Part shown: positions 45,188 to 54,715 of the stretch, piece after piece
Layout of the letters: each line of letters starts with the position of its first letter
How positions within the stretch are numbered: the stretch's first letter is position 1
DNA from: an uncultured Verrucomicrobiota bacterium
Lineage (GTDB): Bacteria; Verrucomicrobiota; Verrucomicrobiia; Limisphaerales; UBA9464
Assembly: GCA_903842505.1 (NCBI GenBank)
Contig: CAIMMI010000096.1
Location: 1 to 57,698, forward strand
DNA: 57,698 bases
Reading direction: 5' to 3'
The notes under the pieces: generated by a model
Databases searched by the model: none
What the model was told of the DNA's origin: nothing
The model's input: only the letters and a program-made list of their open reading frames with translations
Made by a program: the position numbers and the translations under genes

Positions 45188-46456
45188 TCACGCGAGGTAG
45201 GGAATGGTGAGCGGACCTTGAGGCAGGACCGCCACGCGGGCATCGGCCGGGAGGCGGGAGAGTTCCTCGCGGACGAGGGCGCCGATGTCCGGGCAGGGAT
45301 CGAGGTGGGCAGCGCGCAGGGTTTCCGGGGCGATGGACGAGTAGACGCGGACTCGGGCGCGGCGCTGGATGAGGGCTTGGATCTGGGCCTGCCATTGTTC
45401 GGGTCGGACAAATCCCGGAGTAGCGAGGAGCGTGAGGATTTCCTCGGGCGAGGAGGCTTCGCGCAGCAGTTTGTCGAGCGGGCTGCCGGCGGGGACCCCC
45501 TCGCGGCATTCGGCGGCAAGGATGAGGAGTCCGCCTTCCTTGAGGACGCGGGCGCCAGCGCTCATGCCCTTGACACCCTGGTACAGGTTTTGGTCCAGGG
45601 GATACCCGGAGTTCGTGGTGACCACGATGTCGAAGGGGGCCTCGACGCGCTGCATGGCGGAGGTGCGGACGAATTCGCGACCCTGACGGTGGGCGGTGAC
45701 GAGATCCCCTGCGAAGACGCCGGTGATGTCGCGGCGTTCGTTGAGGGTGACGTTGAGGAGGAAGGTGGGACCCGCACGGAGCGCGATGTCGCGGAGTTCT
45801 TCCCAAAGGGGGTTGCCTTCGCAGATGCCGAAGGTGGCGCGGGGGTCGCCGATGTTCCCGGCCCCGTGATTGCTCATGACGGTCTCGACGTGGGCGACGC
45901 CGGGCATGATCCCCTTCGGACCGCCGCTGAAGCCGGCGAAGAAGTGAGGCTCGATGAAGCCGGTGACGATGCGGAGGTCGGCTTCGACGCAGTGGCGGTT
46001 GATCCAGGCGGGGGTGCCGGTGCGGGTGGTGCCGAGGGCGACGCAGGCCTCGTGGGATTCGGGTTCGTGGTTCAGGACGCGGTACTGGGCGACGACCTCG
46101 GGGGTAAGCATGCGCTCGAGCTCGGCCTGCGTGTTGGGGCGATGCGTGCCGAGTTGGTTGAGGAGGGTGATCTGGTCGCGCTCAACGCCGTGGGCATGGA
46201 GGTATTCCAGCAACCAAGGGATGATGCGGTGGTTGGGAGTGGCGCGGGTGATGTCCGTGAAGAGGATCGTGATCCGGGCGCCGGGGCGGAGGGCGTTGGC
46301 CAAGGGCGCAGACCCCATGGGATGGGCGAGCGCGTTGAAGAGGGCGCCCTTTTCGTCCGGCAATCCGGCGCGGTGGGCGGGTTCGATGACCTGGGTGCGG
46401 CCGTCCGGGAATTCGACATCCAGGACGCCTTGTCCGTACGCGAGAGAGACCTTCAT
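45188..46456 (-). CDS. LarA-family (nickel pincer) racemase/epimerase
   Basis: This 422-residue protein is related to LarA, the lactate racemase with a nickel-pincer nucleotide. The cofactor signature is GFIEPHFFAGFSGGPKGIMP, with His171 and Lys181 matching His174 and Lys184 of L. plantarum LarA. Asp68, Arg71, His105 (in GTHRP) and His197 match the other catalytic positions, all shifted by three. LarA homologues act on various hydroxy acids, so lactate is not assured. The cofactor-making genes larB, larC and larE are not in the window. It lies downstream of lpd across a hairpin. Confidence 0.9.
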   Translation of the reverse strand: MKVSLAYGQGVLDVEFPDGRTQVIEPAHRAGLPDEKGALFNALAHPMGSAPLANALRPGARITILFTDITRATPNHRIIPWLLEYLHAHGVERDQITLLNQLGTHRPNTQAELERMLTPEVVAQYRVLNHEPESHEACVALGTTRTGTPAWINRHCVEADLRIVTGFIEPHFFAGFSGGPKGIMPGVAHVETVMSNHGAGNIGDPRATFGICEGNPLWEELRDIALRAGPTFLLNVTLNERRDITGVFAGDLVTAHRQGREFVRTSAMQRVEAPFDIVVTTNSGYPLDQNLYQGVKGMSAGARVLKEGGLLILAAECREGVPAGSPLDKLLREASSPEEILTLLATPGFVRPEQWQAQIQALIQRRARVRVYSSIAPETLRAAHLDPCPDIGALVREELSRLPADARVAVLPQGPLTIPYLA

Positions 46457-46458
46457 GT

Positions 46459-46487
46459 GCCGTCCTCAGGATAGGCCTGAGGACGGC
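46459..46487 (-). terminator. Perfect 12-bp hairpin after lpd
   Basis: GCCGTCCTCAGG (46459-46470) and CCTGAGGACGGC (46476-46487) with a five-base loop lie in the 49 bases between lpd and larA, both minus-strand. There is no T-tract, so it may act as a partial terminator or RNA-stabilising stem that separates the sucAB-lpd message from larA. Confidence 0.5.
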
Positions 46488-46505
46488 GTGAGGGCGAAGG
46501 GAATT

Positions 46506-47888
46506 TCAGGAATGGAGAGCCCGCCCGTCCGTGGCGAGAGCGGCTTCCTTGAGGATCTCGGCGAGGGTCGGGTGAGCGTGGGAACAGCGGGCGAGGTCTT
46601 CGGCGCTGGCGTGGAAACTCATGGCGACGACGGCCTCGGCGATGAGGTCACCGGCGCGGGCGCCGATGATGTGGACACCCAGGATCCGGTCGGTGGTGGC
46701 GTGGGTCAGGATCTTGGCGCGGCCGTCGGTTTCGGCCAGGGCATGGGCGCGGCCATTGGCGCGGTAGTGGAAGACACCCTTCTTGTACGGCGTGCCGGAT
46801 TCCTTCAGTTGTTCCTCGGTCTTGCCGACCGAAGCGATTTCGGGATGCGTGTAGCAGACACCGGGGATGGTGTCGTAGTCGACATGGCCATGCTTGCCGG
46901 CGATGAACTCCACACAGGCCACACCCTCTTCTTCGGCCTTGTGGGCGAGCATGGGTCCCTTGATCACGTCGCCGATGGCGTAGTGCCCGGCGACCGAGGT
47001 CCTGAAGTGCGGGTCCACCTCGATGCGCCCGCGGGGATCGAGTTGAATGCCCGTCGTTTCAAGCCCGAGTTCCTGCGTGTTGGGGACTCGGCCAACCGCG
47101 ACGAGGACTCGATCGGCGATGATGGGATCGCGGCCTTCGCACCGGACGACGCCCTTGCCGTCCTCGACGCGTGCCGACTGGACCTTGTGGCCGAGTCGGA
47201 AGTCGAGGCCCTGTCGGCCGAGGAGTTTCTGGGCTTCGTCGGCGATCTCGCGATCCATGCCGGGCAGGATGCGGTCGAGGTACTCGACGACGGTGACCTT
47301 GGCTCCGAGTCGTGCCCAGACCGAGCCGAGTTCGAGACCGATGTATCCGGCCCCGATGACGACGAGGTGTTCCGGGACGGAGGGGTAGGACAGGGCCTCG
47401 GTGGAGGTGCCGATGATGGATCCGTCGATCTCGATGCCGGGGAGGCTGGAGGGACGACTTCCGGTGGCGACGACGATATGGTCTGCCGAGAGCGAACGGG
47501 TCTCACCGGACGCAGTAGTCACCGAAACCGCGCCGGGGCCGGTGAAACGGGCGTGGCCCTCGATGCGGGTGACGTTGTTTTTCTTGAGCAGGCCGTCGAT
47601 GCCCTTTGTGAGCCCATTGACCACGTCGTCCTTCCGTTTGAGGAGGCGGGCGAGGTCGAGTTGGACGGGGCCGGCCAGGACACCATGACGTTCCAGGGCG
47701 TGGCGGGATGCCGTGTAGATCTCGGACGATTCGAGGAGAGCCTTGGAGGGGATGCAACCGACGCGGAGGCAGGTTCCGCCGAGGGCGGGTTCCCGTTCGA
47801 CGCAGGTGGTGGTGAAGCCCAGTTGCGCGGCGCGGATGGCGGCGACGTAGCCTGCGGGGCCGCCGCCGAGGATGAGGAGGGAGGGCAT
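46506..47888 (-). CDS. lpd: Dihydrolipoyl dehydrogenase (E3)
   Basis: This flavoprotein of 460 residues reoxidises dihydrolipoamide of the 2-oxoglutarate dehydrogenase complex, and perhaps others. FAD binding is GGGPAG (8-13). The redox disulfide is Cys40/Cys45 in GGTCLRVGCIPSKALL. The NAD-binding stretch is VIGAGYIGLELGSVW. The catalytic His-Glu pair lies in SHAHPTLAEILKEAA near the C-terminus. It starts 10 bases after sucB on the same strand, so the three genes form one operon. Confidence 0.96.
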   Translation of the reverse strand: MPSLLILGGGPAGYVAAIRAAQLGFTTTCVEREPALGGTCLRVGCIPSKALLESSEIYTASRHALERHGVLAGPVQLDLARLLKRKDDVVNGLTKGIDGLLKKNNVTRIEGHARFTGPGAVSVTTASGETRSLSADHIVVATGSRPSSLPGIEIDGSIIGTSTEALSYPSVPEHLVVIGAGYIGLELGSVWARLGAKVTVVEYLDRILPGMDREIADEAQKLLGRQGLDFRLGHKVQSARVEDGKGVVRCEGRDPIIADRVLVAVGRVPNTQELGLETTGIQLDPRGRIEVDPHFRTSVAGHYAIGDVIKGPMLAHKAEEEGVACVEFIAGKHGHVDYDTIPGVCYTHPEIASVGKTEEQLKESGTPYKKGVFHYRANGRAHALAETDGRAKILTHATTDRILGVHIIGARAGDLIAEAVVAMSFHASAEDLARCSHAHPTLAEILKEAALATDGRALHS

Positions 47889-47898
47889 GGCTGGAGGC

Positions 47899-49077
47899 TC
47901 AGGCTTCGAGCAGGAGACGGGAGGGATTCTCGACGACTTCCTTGACGCGCTTGAGGAACGTGACGGCCTCCTTGCCGTCGACGATGCGATGATCGTAGGT
48001 CAGGGCGATGTACATCATCGGGCGGATGACAACCTGGCCATTGAGTGCGATCGGGCGTTCCTGGATCGAGTGCATGCCGAGGACGCCCGACTGGGGCGGA
48101 TTGACGATCGGAGTGGAGAGCAGGGATCCGTAGACGCCCCCGTTGGAGATCGTGAAGGAGCCGCCTTCGAGTTCGGCGGGCATGAGTTTGCCGTCCTTGG
48201 CGCGGGTGGCGAACTCGACGATCGACTTCTCGATGCCGGCGAAGCTCAGGCGCTCGGCATTGCGGAGAACGGGCACGACGAGGCCCTTGCCACCGCCGAT
48301 GGCGACGCCGATGTCGAAGTAGTGCTTGTAGACGATGTCGTCGCCGCGGATCTCGGCGTTGAGCTGGGGAACGAGGCGGAGGGCGTCGACGACGGCCTTC
48401 ACGAAGAAGGACATGAAGCCGAGCTTCACGCCGTGTCGGCCCTGGAAGCTCTCCTGGATCTCCTTGCGGAGGTTCATGATGGCGGACATGTCGACCTCGT
48501 TGAAGGTCGTCAGGAGGGCCATCTCGGACTTCGCCTGGACGAGTCGCGCGGCGACGGTTCGGCGGAGGCGGGACATGCGGACAACCTCTTCAGGATGTTC
48601 GGTGGGCTCGGAGCGGGCCGGGACCGCGGGGGATGCTGGGGTGGACGGTGCCGCAGGGGTGGCGGCGCGCAGGGCGTCTTCCTTGAGGAGACGTCCGCCG
48701 GGCCCGGTGGGGGTGGCGGCGGAGGTGGGCAGGCCGGCTTCCGCGAGGACGCGTGCGGCCGCGGGCATGACCTTGTCCGGAGCCGCGGCGGCAGTGGGTG
48801 CGGGGGTGGCTGGAGCCGCAGCAGGAGCCGCGGCACCGGTTGAGGCTTCGAGGATGGCGATGACCTCGCCGACGGCGGCGACCTGGCCGGCGGGCTTGAG
48901 GATGGCGGCCAGCGTGCCCGAGGCGGGCGACGGCAGGTCGACGGTGGCCTTTTCGGATTCCAGTACGGCGAGGGTTTCGCCCTCACGGACGGGTTGGCCG
49001 GGCTGCTTGAGCCACTGGCCGATTTCGACTTCGGCGATGGATTCGCCTACGGAGGGGACCTTGATGTCGGTGGGCAT
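47899..49077 (-). CDS. sucB: Dihydrolipoyllysine succinyltransferase (E2)
   Basis: This core of the 2-oxoglutarate dehydrogenase complex has 392 residues. The lipoyl domain (1-75) has the lipoylated Lys43 in [14 protein letters not shown] Pro/Ala-rich linker leads to the peripheral-subunit-binding domain (about 97-130, [14 protein letters not shown]). A second linker follows, and then the catalytic domain (about 165-392), with His363 and Asp367 in [12 protein letters not shown]. It transfers succinyl to CoA. It starts 30 bases after sucA. The Lys/Asp context and its place next to SucA favour succinyl- over acetyltransferase. Confidence 0.95.
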   Translation of the reverse strand: MPTDIKVPSVGESIAEVEIGQWLKQPGQPVREGETLAVLESEKATVDLPSPASGTLAAILKPAGQVAAVGEVIAILEASTGAAAPAAAPATPAPTAAAAPDKVMPAAARVLAEAGLPTSAATPTGPGGRLLKEDALRAATPAAPSTPASPAVPARSEPTEHPEEVVRMSRLRRTVAARLVQAKSEMALLTTFNEVDMSAIMNLRKEIQESFQGRHGVKLGFMSFFVKAVVDALRLVPQLNAEIRGDDIVYKHYFDIGVAIGGGKGLVVPVLRNAERLSFAGIEKSIVEFATRAKDGKLMPAELEGGSFTISNGGVYGSLLSTPIVNPPQSGVLGMHSIQERPIALNGQVVIRPMMYIALTYDHRIVDGKEAVTFLKRVKEVVENPSRLLLEA

Positions 49078-49107
49078 GGAGTGGGAGGATATGGTAGCTG
49101 AAAGGGG

Positions 49108-51921
49108 TCAGACGGCAGGTTGGTTGCCGGTTGGCGCAACGGCGGCGGTCAGGATCAGGTCCTGTTCGATCTTGTGGGAGTTCGAGGATCCGGTGGCGGG
49201 GCTGGCAGAAGCCGGGCGGCTGATGCAGCGGAGCGGCGTGGAGCGCGAAAGCACTTCGGAGAAGTGCATGCGCATGTGCGTCCACGCGCCCATGTTTGCC
49301 GGTTCCTCCTGAACCCAGATCACGGGTGCGTTGGTTGGGAACGGGGCCAAGGCCTCGGCCAGATGCTCCGAAGTGAGCGGGTAGAGTTGCTCGACGCGGA
49401 GGATGGCGATGTTGCGGGCGTTGAGTTCCTGCCGGCGCGCGTCGAGTTCGTAGTAAACCTTTCCGGAGCAAAGCAGGACGCGGTTGACCGAGGTGGGCTC
49501 TGCCCAGGAGTCGCCGAGAATCCTCTGCCACCGGCCGCTGGCGAGGTCGCCAACGGGTGAGACACACTTCGGGTGGCGCAGGAGGCTCTTGGGCGTCATG
49601 ACGACGAGCGGCTTGCGCAGCGGTCGCAGCAGTTGTCGTCGGAGGAGGTGGAAGTACTGGGCGGGGGTGGTCGGATAGGCGACCTGGATGTTGTCCTCGG
49701 CGCAGAGGGCGAGGAAGCGTTCCAGGCGTGCGGAGGAGTGTTCCGGTCCCTGGCCTTCGAAGGCGTGGGGAAGGAGCAGGGTCACGCCGGAAAGGCGCTT
49801 CCACTTGTCTTCGGCGGAGGTGATGAACTGGTCGATGATGACCTGGGCCACGTTCACGAAGTCGCCGAACTGGGCTTCCCAGAGGACGAGTCCATCCGGG
49901 CATTCGAGGCTGTAGCCGTATTCGAATCCGAGGACGCCCACCTCGCTGAGGGCGGAGTTGTAGATATCCACCGGCCCCTGCCTGGGTTGCAGGTGCTTGA
50001 GGGGCGTCCAGTTCTTGCCGGTGTTGAAATCGTGCAGGACCGCGTGGCGTTGGCTGAAAGTTCCACGACCGCAATCCTGCCCGCTGAGTCGGACGCGGTG
50101 GCCGTCGGCGGCGAGGCAGGCAAAGGCCGCGGCTTCGGCCGTCGACCAGTCCAGTGATTCCGTGCCGGCGGCCATGGCGCGGCGATTCTCGAGGATCTTC
50201 TTCAGCTTGGGATGAAGCGTGAAGCCGTCGGGGACGACCGTCGTTCGGGCGATGAGTTCGCCGAGTCGGATCGGATCGTATCCGGTTACCGGTTCAGGGA
50301 CGGAGGAATCCTTGCCGCCCTTGAAGGTGGCCCAGACGCCCGAGGCGGCATCGGTGGGGAGCTTGTAGCCCGGTGCGCGGGATTCGAAGAGGGCCTTCTC
50401 GAGGTGCTGGCGGCGTTCCTCGGCGATCTGGTCGGCTTCGGCGCGCGTGATGCCCCCGAGTTGGAGGAGGTGGTCTAGGTAACCCTCGCGCACGGGCTTG
50501 CGCTGTTCGATGGCGCGGTAGAGGAGGGGTTGGGTGAAGGAGGGTTCGTCCGCCTCGTTATGGCCGAGGCGACGGTAGCCATACATGTCGATGATGACGT
50601 CGCGCTGGAAGGTGGTGCGGAAGTCCATGGCGAGGCTGACGACCTGCATGACCGCCTCAGGGTCCTCGCCATTGACGTGGAAGATGGGCACCTGGAGCAT
50701 CTTCGCGACGTCGGTGCAGTAGGTGGTGGAGCGGGCGTCGTCAGGCGAGGTGGTGAAGCCGACCTGATTGTTGACGATGATGTGGACGGTGCCGCCGACG
50801 CGGTAGGCGGGGAGTTGGGAGAGGTTGAGGATCTCCTGGGCGACGCCCTGGCCGGCGAAGGCGGCGTCTCCGTGGATGAGGAGCGCGAGGGTGCGGCGGT
50901 GTTCGGTGTCGCCGAGGCGGTCGGAGTTGGCGCGGGCGCGGCCGAGGACGACGGGATTGACGAACTCGAGGTGGGACGGGTTGAAAGAGAGGGAGAGGTG
51001 GACCTCGCGGCCGGCGGCGGTGCGGACCTTCTTGGAATGGCCGAGGTGGTACTTCACGTCGCCGGAGCCGCGGTATTTCTCGGGTTCCATGTCGGCGAAC
51101 TCCCGGAAGATCACCTTGGGGTGCTTGCCGAGGATGTTGGCGAGCACGTTGAGGCGACCGCGGTGGGCCATGCCCATGTCCACCTCCTGGACGCCTTGCG
51201 CAGCGGCCTTCTCGATGACGAGGTCGAGGAGGGGAACGAGGCTCTCGGAGCCCTCCAGGGAGAAGGATTTCGCGCCGATGAATTTCTTCCGGATGAACTC
51301 CTCGAACATGACGGCATCGGTGAGCCGTGTGAGGATCCGGATCTGGGTTTCGCGGGGGATCTGGAGGCGGTTTTCGTTGGTCTCCATGCGCTCCTGGAGC
51401 CAGCGGCGGATGACGAGGTCGTCGATGTGCATGTACTCGACGCCGATGGAGCGCGAGTAGGTGTTGCGCAGGTTGCTGAGGAGCGCCCGGAGCTTCATCC
51501 GGGGTTGGTCCTTGGGACCGACGCCTTCGACGGAAAACTCACGGTCCATGTCGGCCTCGGTGAATCCGTAAAAGGCCGGATCGAGTTCGGGCGGAACGGG
51601 ACGCTCCTGTCCCAGGGGATCGAGGCGGGCGATATGGTGGCCTCGGAACCGGAAAGCGCGGACCAATTGATCGATTCGGTCCTGAAGCGCGGTTGCGGTG
51701 CGGACTTCCGCAGCGCGGGCGGCCGGGGAAAAGATCGAGTGCGACTTGACGGTAGGACCGAAGGCGCGGTTGGCGGAGTCGAGTTCGGCGAGGCCGCCGT
51801 CGGCGAAGAAGTTGCGCCACTCGGGGGCGACGCTTTCGGGGTCGGACAGGTAGCGTTCGTAGAGTTCCTCCACGAATCCGACGTTGCTGAGACTCTGGGT
51901 ACGGACAGTTGAAACGTTCAT
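49108..51921 (-). CDS. sucA: 2-oxoglutarate dehydrogenase E1 component
   Basis: This thiamine-diphosphate enzyme of 937 residues decarboxylates 2-oxoglutarate and passes succinyl to lipoyl-E2. An N-terminal segment (about 10-35, VGFVEELYERYLSDPESVAP) is the E2-binding motif. The ThDP site contains the GDAAFAGQGV and VNNQVGFTT motifs, and HRGRLNVLANILGKHPK is a family block. The ATG at 51921 (MNVSTVRTQ) is preferred; a TTG at 51933 is possible. It leads the sucA-sucB-lpd operon. With sdhCAB the set indicates an oxidative TCA cycle. Confidence 0.96.
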   Translation of the reverse strand: MNVSTVRTQSLSNVGFVEELYERYLSDPESVAPEWRNFFADGGLAELDSANRAFGPTVKSHSIFSPAARAAEVRTATALQDRIDQLVRAFRFRGHHIARLDPLGQERPVPPELDPAFYGFTEADMDREFSVEGVGPKDQPRMKLRALLSNLRNTYSRSIGVEYMHIDDLVIRRWLQERMETNENRLQIPRETQIRILTRLTDAVMFEEFIRKKFIGAKSFSLEGSESLVPLLDLVIEKAAAQGVQEVDMGMAHRGRLNVLANILGKHPKVIFREFADMEPEKYRGSGDVKYHLGHSKKVRTAAGREVHLSLSFNPSHLEFVNPVVLGRARANSDRLGDTEHRRTLALLIHGDAAFAGQGVAQEILNLSQLPAYRVGGTVHIIVNNQVGFTTSPDDARSTTYCTDVAKMLQVPIFHVNGEDPEAVMQVVSLAMDFRTTFQRDVIIDMYGYRRLGHNEADEPSFTQPLLYRAIEQRKPVREGYLDHLLQLGGITRAEADQIAEERRQHLEKALFESRAPGYKLPTDAASGVWATFKGGKDSSVPEPVTGYDPIRLGELIARTTVVPDGFTLHPKLKKILENRRAMAAGTESLDWSTAEAAAFACLAADGHRVRLSGQDCGRGTFSQRHAVLHDFNTGKNWTPLKHLQPRQGPVDIYNSALSEVGVLGFEYGYSLECPDGLVLWEAQFGDFVNVAQVIIDQFITSAEDKWKRLSGVTLLLPHAFEGQGPEHSSARLERFLALCAEDNIQVAYPTTPAQYFHLLRRQLLRPLRKPLVVMTPKSLLRHPKCVSPVGDLASGRWQRILGDSWAEPTSVNRVLLCSGKVYYELDARRQELNARNIAILRVEQLYPLTSEHLAEALAPFPTNAPVIWVQEEPANMGAWTHMRMHFSEVLSRSTPLRCISRPASASPATGSSNSHKIEQDLILTAAVAPTGNQPAV

Positions 51922-52122
51922 GGCGGAGATCAAAGGATCCCTTGGAGCGCTAGCATTGCCGTAGGCTGCGGAAGTGCAAGACCCTGACGGAGGCTATTAG
52001 GCGACCCGAATGATGGGAATGGGTGGACGGTGGGTGCTAATGGAGTGCTCGCCGAAGTTGAAGACGGTTCGGGCACGGTTTGGGAAGGTGGTAGGAGTGG
52101 CGGGAAGCGTCCGGGGGTGATT

Positions 52123-53463
52123 TCAGAATCCCATGCCGGGCATCTTGCCCCCGAACTTGCCCATCATCTTCTGGAACTTGTTCATCTTGCGCATCATGTC
52201 GCGCATTTCGTCGAAGCGCTTCAGCAGGTTGTTGACCTCGGCGACGTTGACGCCACTGCCCTTGGCGATCCGGATCCGACGTTTGCCGTTGAGGATCTCG
52301 GGGTGGTTGCGCTCCTTGGGGGTCATTGCGCAGAGGATGCCCTCCATGCGCTTGAACTCGCGTTCGGACTTGGAGAGGTCGGCGCCCTTGATCATGTCGC
52401 TACCCCCAGGGAGGAGTTTCACAACGTCCTCGAGGGGACCGAGTTTCTTCATCTCGCGGAGTTGGGAGAGGAAGTCCTCCAGGGTGAAGTTGCCCTTGCG
52501 CATCTTCTCCTCGAGTTCCATGGCCTTTTTTTGGTCCACGGCCTCGGCGGCCTTCTCGACAAGGGTGATGACGTCGCCCATCCCGAGGATGCGCTGGGCC
52601 ATGCGCTCGGGGTGGAAAGGTTCGAAATCCTCGGGTTTTTCGCCGGTGCCCATGAACTTGATGGGCTTGCCGACAACGGAACGAAAGGAGAGTGCGGCAC
52701 CGCCGCGGGCATCGCCATCGAGCTTGGTCAGGATGGCACCGGTGACGCCAAGGGCTTGGTCGAAGTGGGTGGCGACGTTGACGGCCTCCTGGCCGGTGGC
52801 GGAGTCGAGGACGAGGAGGATTTCGGAGGGTTGGATCAGGTCCTTGAGGCGGACGAGTTCCTGCACGAGCGGTTCATCGATCTGAAGCCGGCCGGCAGTA
52901 TCGAAGATCAGGGTATTGCGGGCTGTGGCGGCGGCGTGGGCGAGGGCATCGCGGCCGATCTTGAGGACATCCTTCTCACCGGGTTGGAGGAAGACGGGGA
53001 TGTCGAGTTTGTCACCGAGGACCTTGAGTTGGTCCATGGCGGCGGGGCGATAGACGTCAGCGGCGACGAGGAGGACCTGGCGGCCTTGTTTCTGGAGGAG
53101 GCGGGCGAGCTTGGCGGAGGAAGTCGTCTTGCCGGAGCCATGCAATCCGCACATGAGGATGCACGCTGGACTGCCGGAAAGTTGGATGCCGGCGTTCTCG
53201 GTGCCCAGCAGCACGACGAGTTCGTCGTGGATGATCTTGACCATCTGCTGGCCAGGCTGGACGGATTGGAGGACCTGCTCGCCGAGGGCCTTGGTCTTGA
53301 CGGACTCGATGAAATCGCGGGCAACCTTGAAATGGACGTCTGCCTCCAGGAGTGCGAGTCGCACATCCCGGAGGGAGTCGCTGACATTGGACTCTGAAAT
53401 CTTTCCGAGTCCGCGCAGATTGCGGAAGACATTCTGGAGCCGGGAGCTCAGCGAGTCGAACAT
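52123..53463 (-). CDS. ffh: Signal recognition particle protein Ffh
   Basis: This GTPase subunit of the signal recognition particle binds the 4.5S RNA (here at 20.8-20.9 kb) and signal sequences emerging from ribosomes. The 446-residue protein has the N domain (1-90), the G domain with GLHGSGKTT (106-114), DVYRPAAMDQL, DTAGR and TKLDGDARGG, and the Met-rich M domain, ending in RDMMRKMNKFQKMMGKFGG and KMPGMGF. The start codon at 53463 overlaps the divergent phospholipase D gene's ATG by two bases. Confidence 0.97.
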   Translation of the reverse strand: MFDSLSSRLQNVFRNLRGLGKISESNVSDSLRDVRLALLEADVHFKVARDFIESVKTKALGEQVLQSVQPGQQMVKIIHDELVVLLGTENAGIQLSGSPACILMCGLHGSGKTTSSAKLARLLQKQGRQVLLVAADVYRPAAMDQLKVLGDKLDIPVFLQPGEKDVLKIGRDALAHAAATARNTLIFDTAGRLQIDEPLVQELVRLKDLIQPSEILLVLDSATGQEAVNVATHFDQALGVTGAILTKLDGDARGGAALSFRSVVGKPIKFMGTGEKPEDFEPFHPERMAQRILGMGDVITLVEKAAEAVDQKKAMELEEKMRKGNFTLEDFLSQLREMKKLGPLEDVVKLLPGGSDMIKGADLSKSEREFKRMEGILCAMTPKERNHPEILNGKRRIRIAKGSGVNVAEVNNLLKRFDEMRDMMRKMNKFQKMMGKFGGKMPGMGF

Positions 53464-54643
53464 GAGTGCGGAAGTTAGGAAGCCTGTGGTCATCGGCAAA
53501 GATCAAACTGGACGGTGTTGCGGGTCGGAGTGGCTGCCCTCCGGCGGCGTGGGACTGCCGCGGATGCTGGCAGCGATTGAATTGGCGGTGCACTCGGTCT
53601 GTTTTGAGATGTACATCTTCCAGGCGGATGGGCCTGGGGAAGAGTTTCGTCAGGCCCTGGTCTCGGCTGCGGAACGGGGGGTTCGGGTTCGGGTGTTGCT
53701 GGATGCACTGGGGTCGGGAGGGGTTGGGGACGACTACTGGCGTACGCTGGTGAGGGTTGGCGGCGAGGTTCGGATGTTCCATCCCATGCGGAGTCCGGTG
53801 GCTTTGGTGCGGGATCACCGGAAGTTGCTCGCCTGCGACGGACGGGTGGCCTTCGTGGTGGGATTCAACGTGGGGGCAGTTTACGACGGGGACGGCGTGG
53901 AGGCCGGTTGGCGGGATGCGGGCGTGATGGTCGAAGGAGATGCCGTCGCCCAATTGGAGCGACTGTTTGACGAGCAGTATCAGGCAGCGGGTCGGTCCCG
54001 GCCGGCGTCCGCCCGACTCTTGCGTCGTCAGGAGCAGGCGACGATCGAAGCAGGTGGGGCGGTGCAGATCCTTCCGGTAACCCCGGGTCGTGGCCCGAAC
54101 TGCATGACGCGGGCGATGGAGGAGGATCTGGAGCGTGCCGGGCAGGAGAAGTCGGAGGTGGTCATCATCAGTCCGTACATGGTTCCCACTGCGCCGTTGC
54201 GGAAGGCGTTCCGGCGGGCGGTGCGGGCGGGAGCGAAGCTGGATCTGATCGTTCCCTTGCAGAACGACGTCCGGATCTCGCAGTTGGCTTCGCGAAAGCT
54301 TTACGCGGGCTTCCTTCGGGCGGGCATCCAAATCCGGGAGTACGCACCGCAGATTCTGCACGCCAAGGTGTTCCTGTTTCCGCATGCCGTCTACGTGGGT
54401 TCCTCCAATCTGGATCCGAGGAGCCTGCACCTGAATTTTGAATTGATGGTCCGCTTGACCGGGCGGGAAGTCCTGGAACAGGCCCGGGCCGACGTCGCTG
54501 ACCTGGTGGGGCACAGTCAACTGGTGGACCGGAAACGGTGGTCGCGATCGCGGAATCCCTGGATGCGGCTTAGGGAAGAGTGGTCGTTCTGGGTGCTTTA
54601 CCGCATTGATCCCTGGGTGACGGCGTGGACGGTGTCACGGTAA
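53462..54643 (+). CDS. Phospholipase D family protein (cardiolipin synthase-like)
   Basis: This 393-residue protein has two HKD domains, as in cardiolipin synthases and other phosphatidyltransferases. The first motif is complete: His119, Lys121 and Asp126 in VRDHRKLLACDGRVAF. The second, ILHAKVFLFPHAVYVGSSN, has His300 and Lys302, but Pro307 where Asp is usual. The rest (GSSNLDPRSLHLNFE) is normal. It has no N-terminal membrane anchors, unlike ClsA. The ATG at 53462 overlaps the divergent ffh start; GTG at 53486 is an alternative with AGGAAG before it. It ends 73 bases before the end of ftsH. Confidence 0.87.
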   Translation: MSAEVRKPVVIGKDQTGRCCGSEWLPSGGVGLPRMLAAIELAVHSVCFEMYIFQADGPGEEFRQALVSAAERGVRVRVLLDALGSGGVGDDYWRTLVRVGGEVRMFHPMRSPVALVRDHRKLLACDGRVAFVVGFNVGAVYDGDGVEAGWRDAGVMVEGDAVAQLERLFDEQYQAAGRSRPASARLLRRQEQATIEAGGAVQILPVTPGRGPNCMTRAMEEDLERAGQEKSEVVIISPYMVPTAPLRKAFRRAVRAGAKLDLIVPLQNDVRISQLASRKLYAGFLRAGIQIREYAPQILHAKVFLFPHAVYVGSSNLDPRSLHLNFELMVRLTGREVLEQARADVADLVGHSQLVDRKRWSRSRNPWMRLREEWSFWVLYRIDPWVTAWTVSR

Positions 54644-54657
54644 GCGGGGTACGGAAC

Positions 54658-54693
54658 GAAAAAGCCCTCCGACGTCGTTGGACGGGGAGGGCC
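54658..54693 (-). terminator. Intrinsic terminator of ftsH
   Basis: On the minus strand, GCCCTCC (54692-54686) and GGAGGGC (54670-54664) form a stem, followed by a T-run (54663-54659). It lies 23 bases beyond the ftsH stop. On the plus strand there is no T-run after the stem, so the site mainly serves ftsH, with the convergent phospholipase D gene ending just before it. Confidence 0.8.
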
Positions 54694-54715
54694 TTGTTGA
54701 TCACAGCCTGACCGA

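Noticed and set aside
45954-47945. 663-codon plus-strand open frame
   Set aside because: It runs opposite larA and lpd, both unmistakable; the Gly/Asp/Glu-rich product is a shadow.
51922-52122. Promoter of sucA
   Set aside because: TTGCAC is present on the minus strand at 51979-51974, but the nearest -10-like boxes are at poor spacing or poor match. I see no convincing promoter or RNA in this 201-base gap.
52030-53397. 455-codon plus-strand open frame
   Set aside because: It is antisense to ffh and has no recognisable domain.
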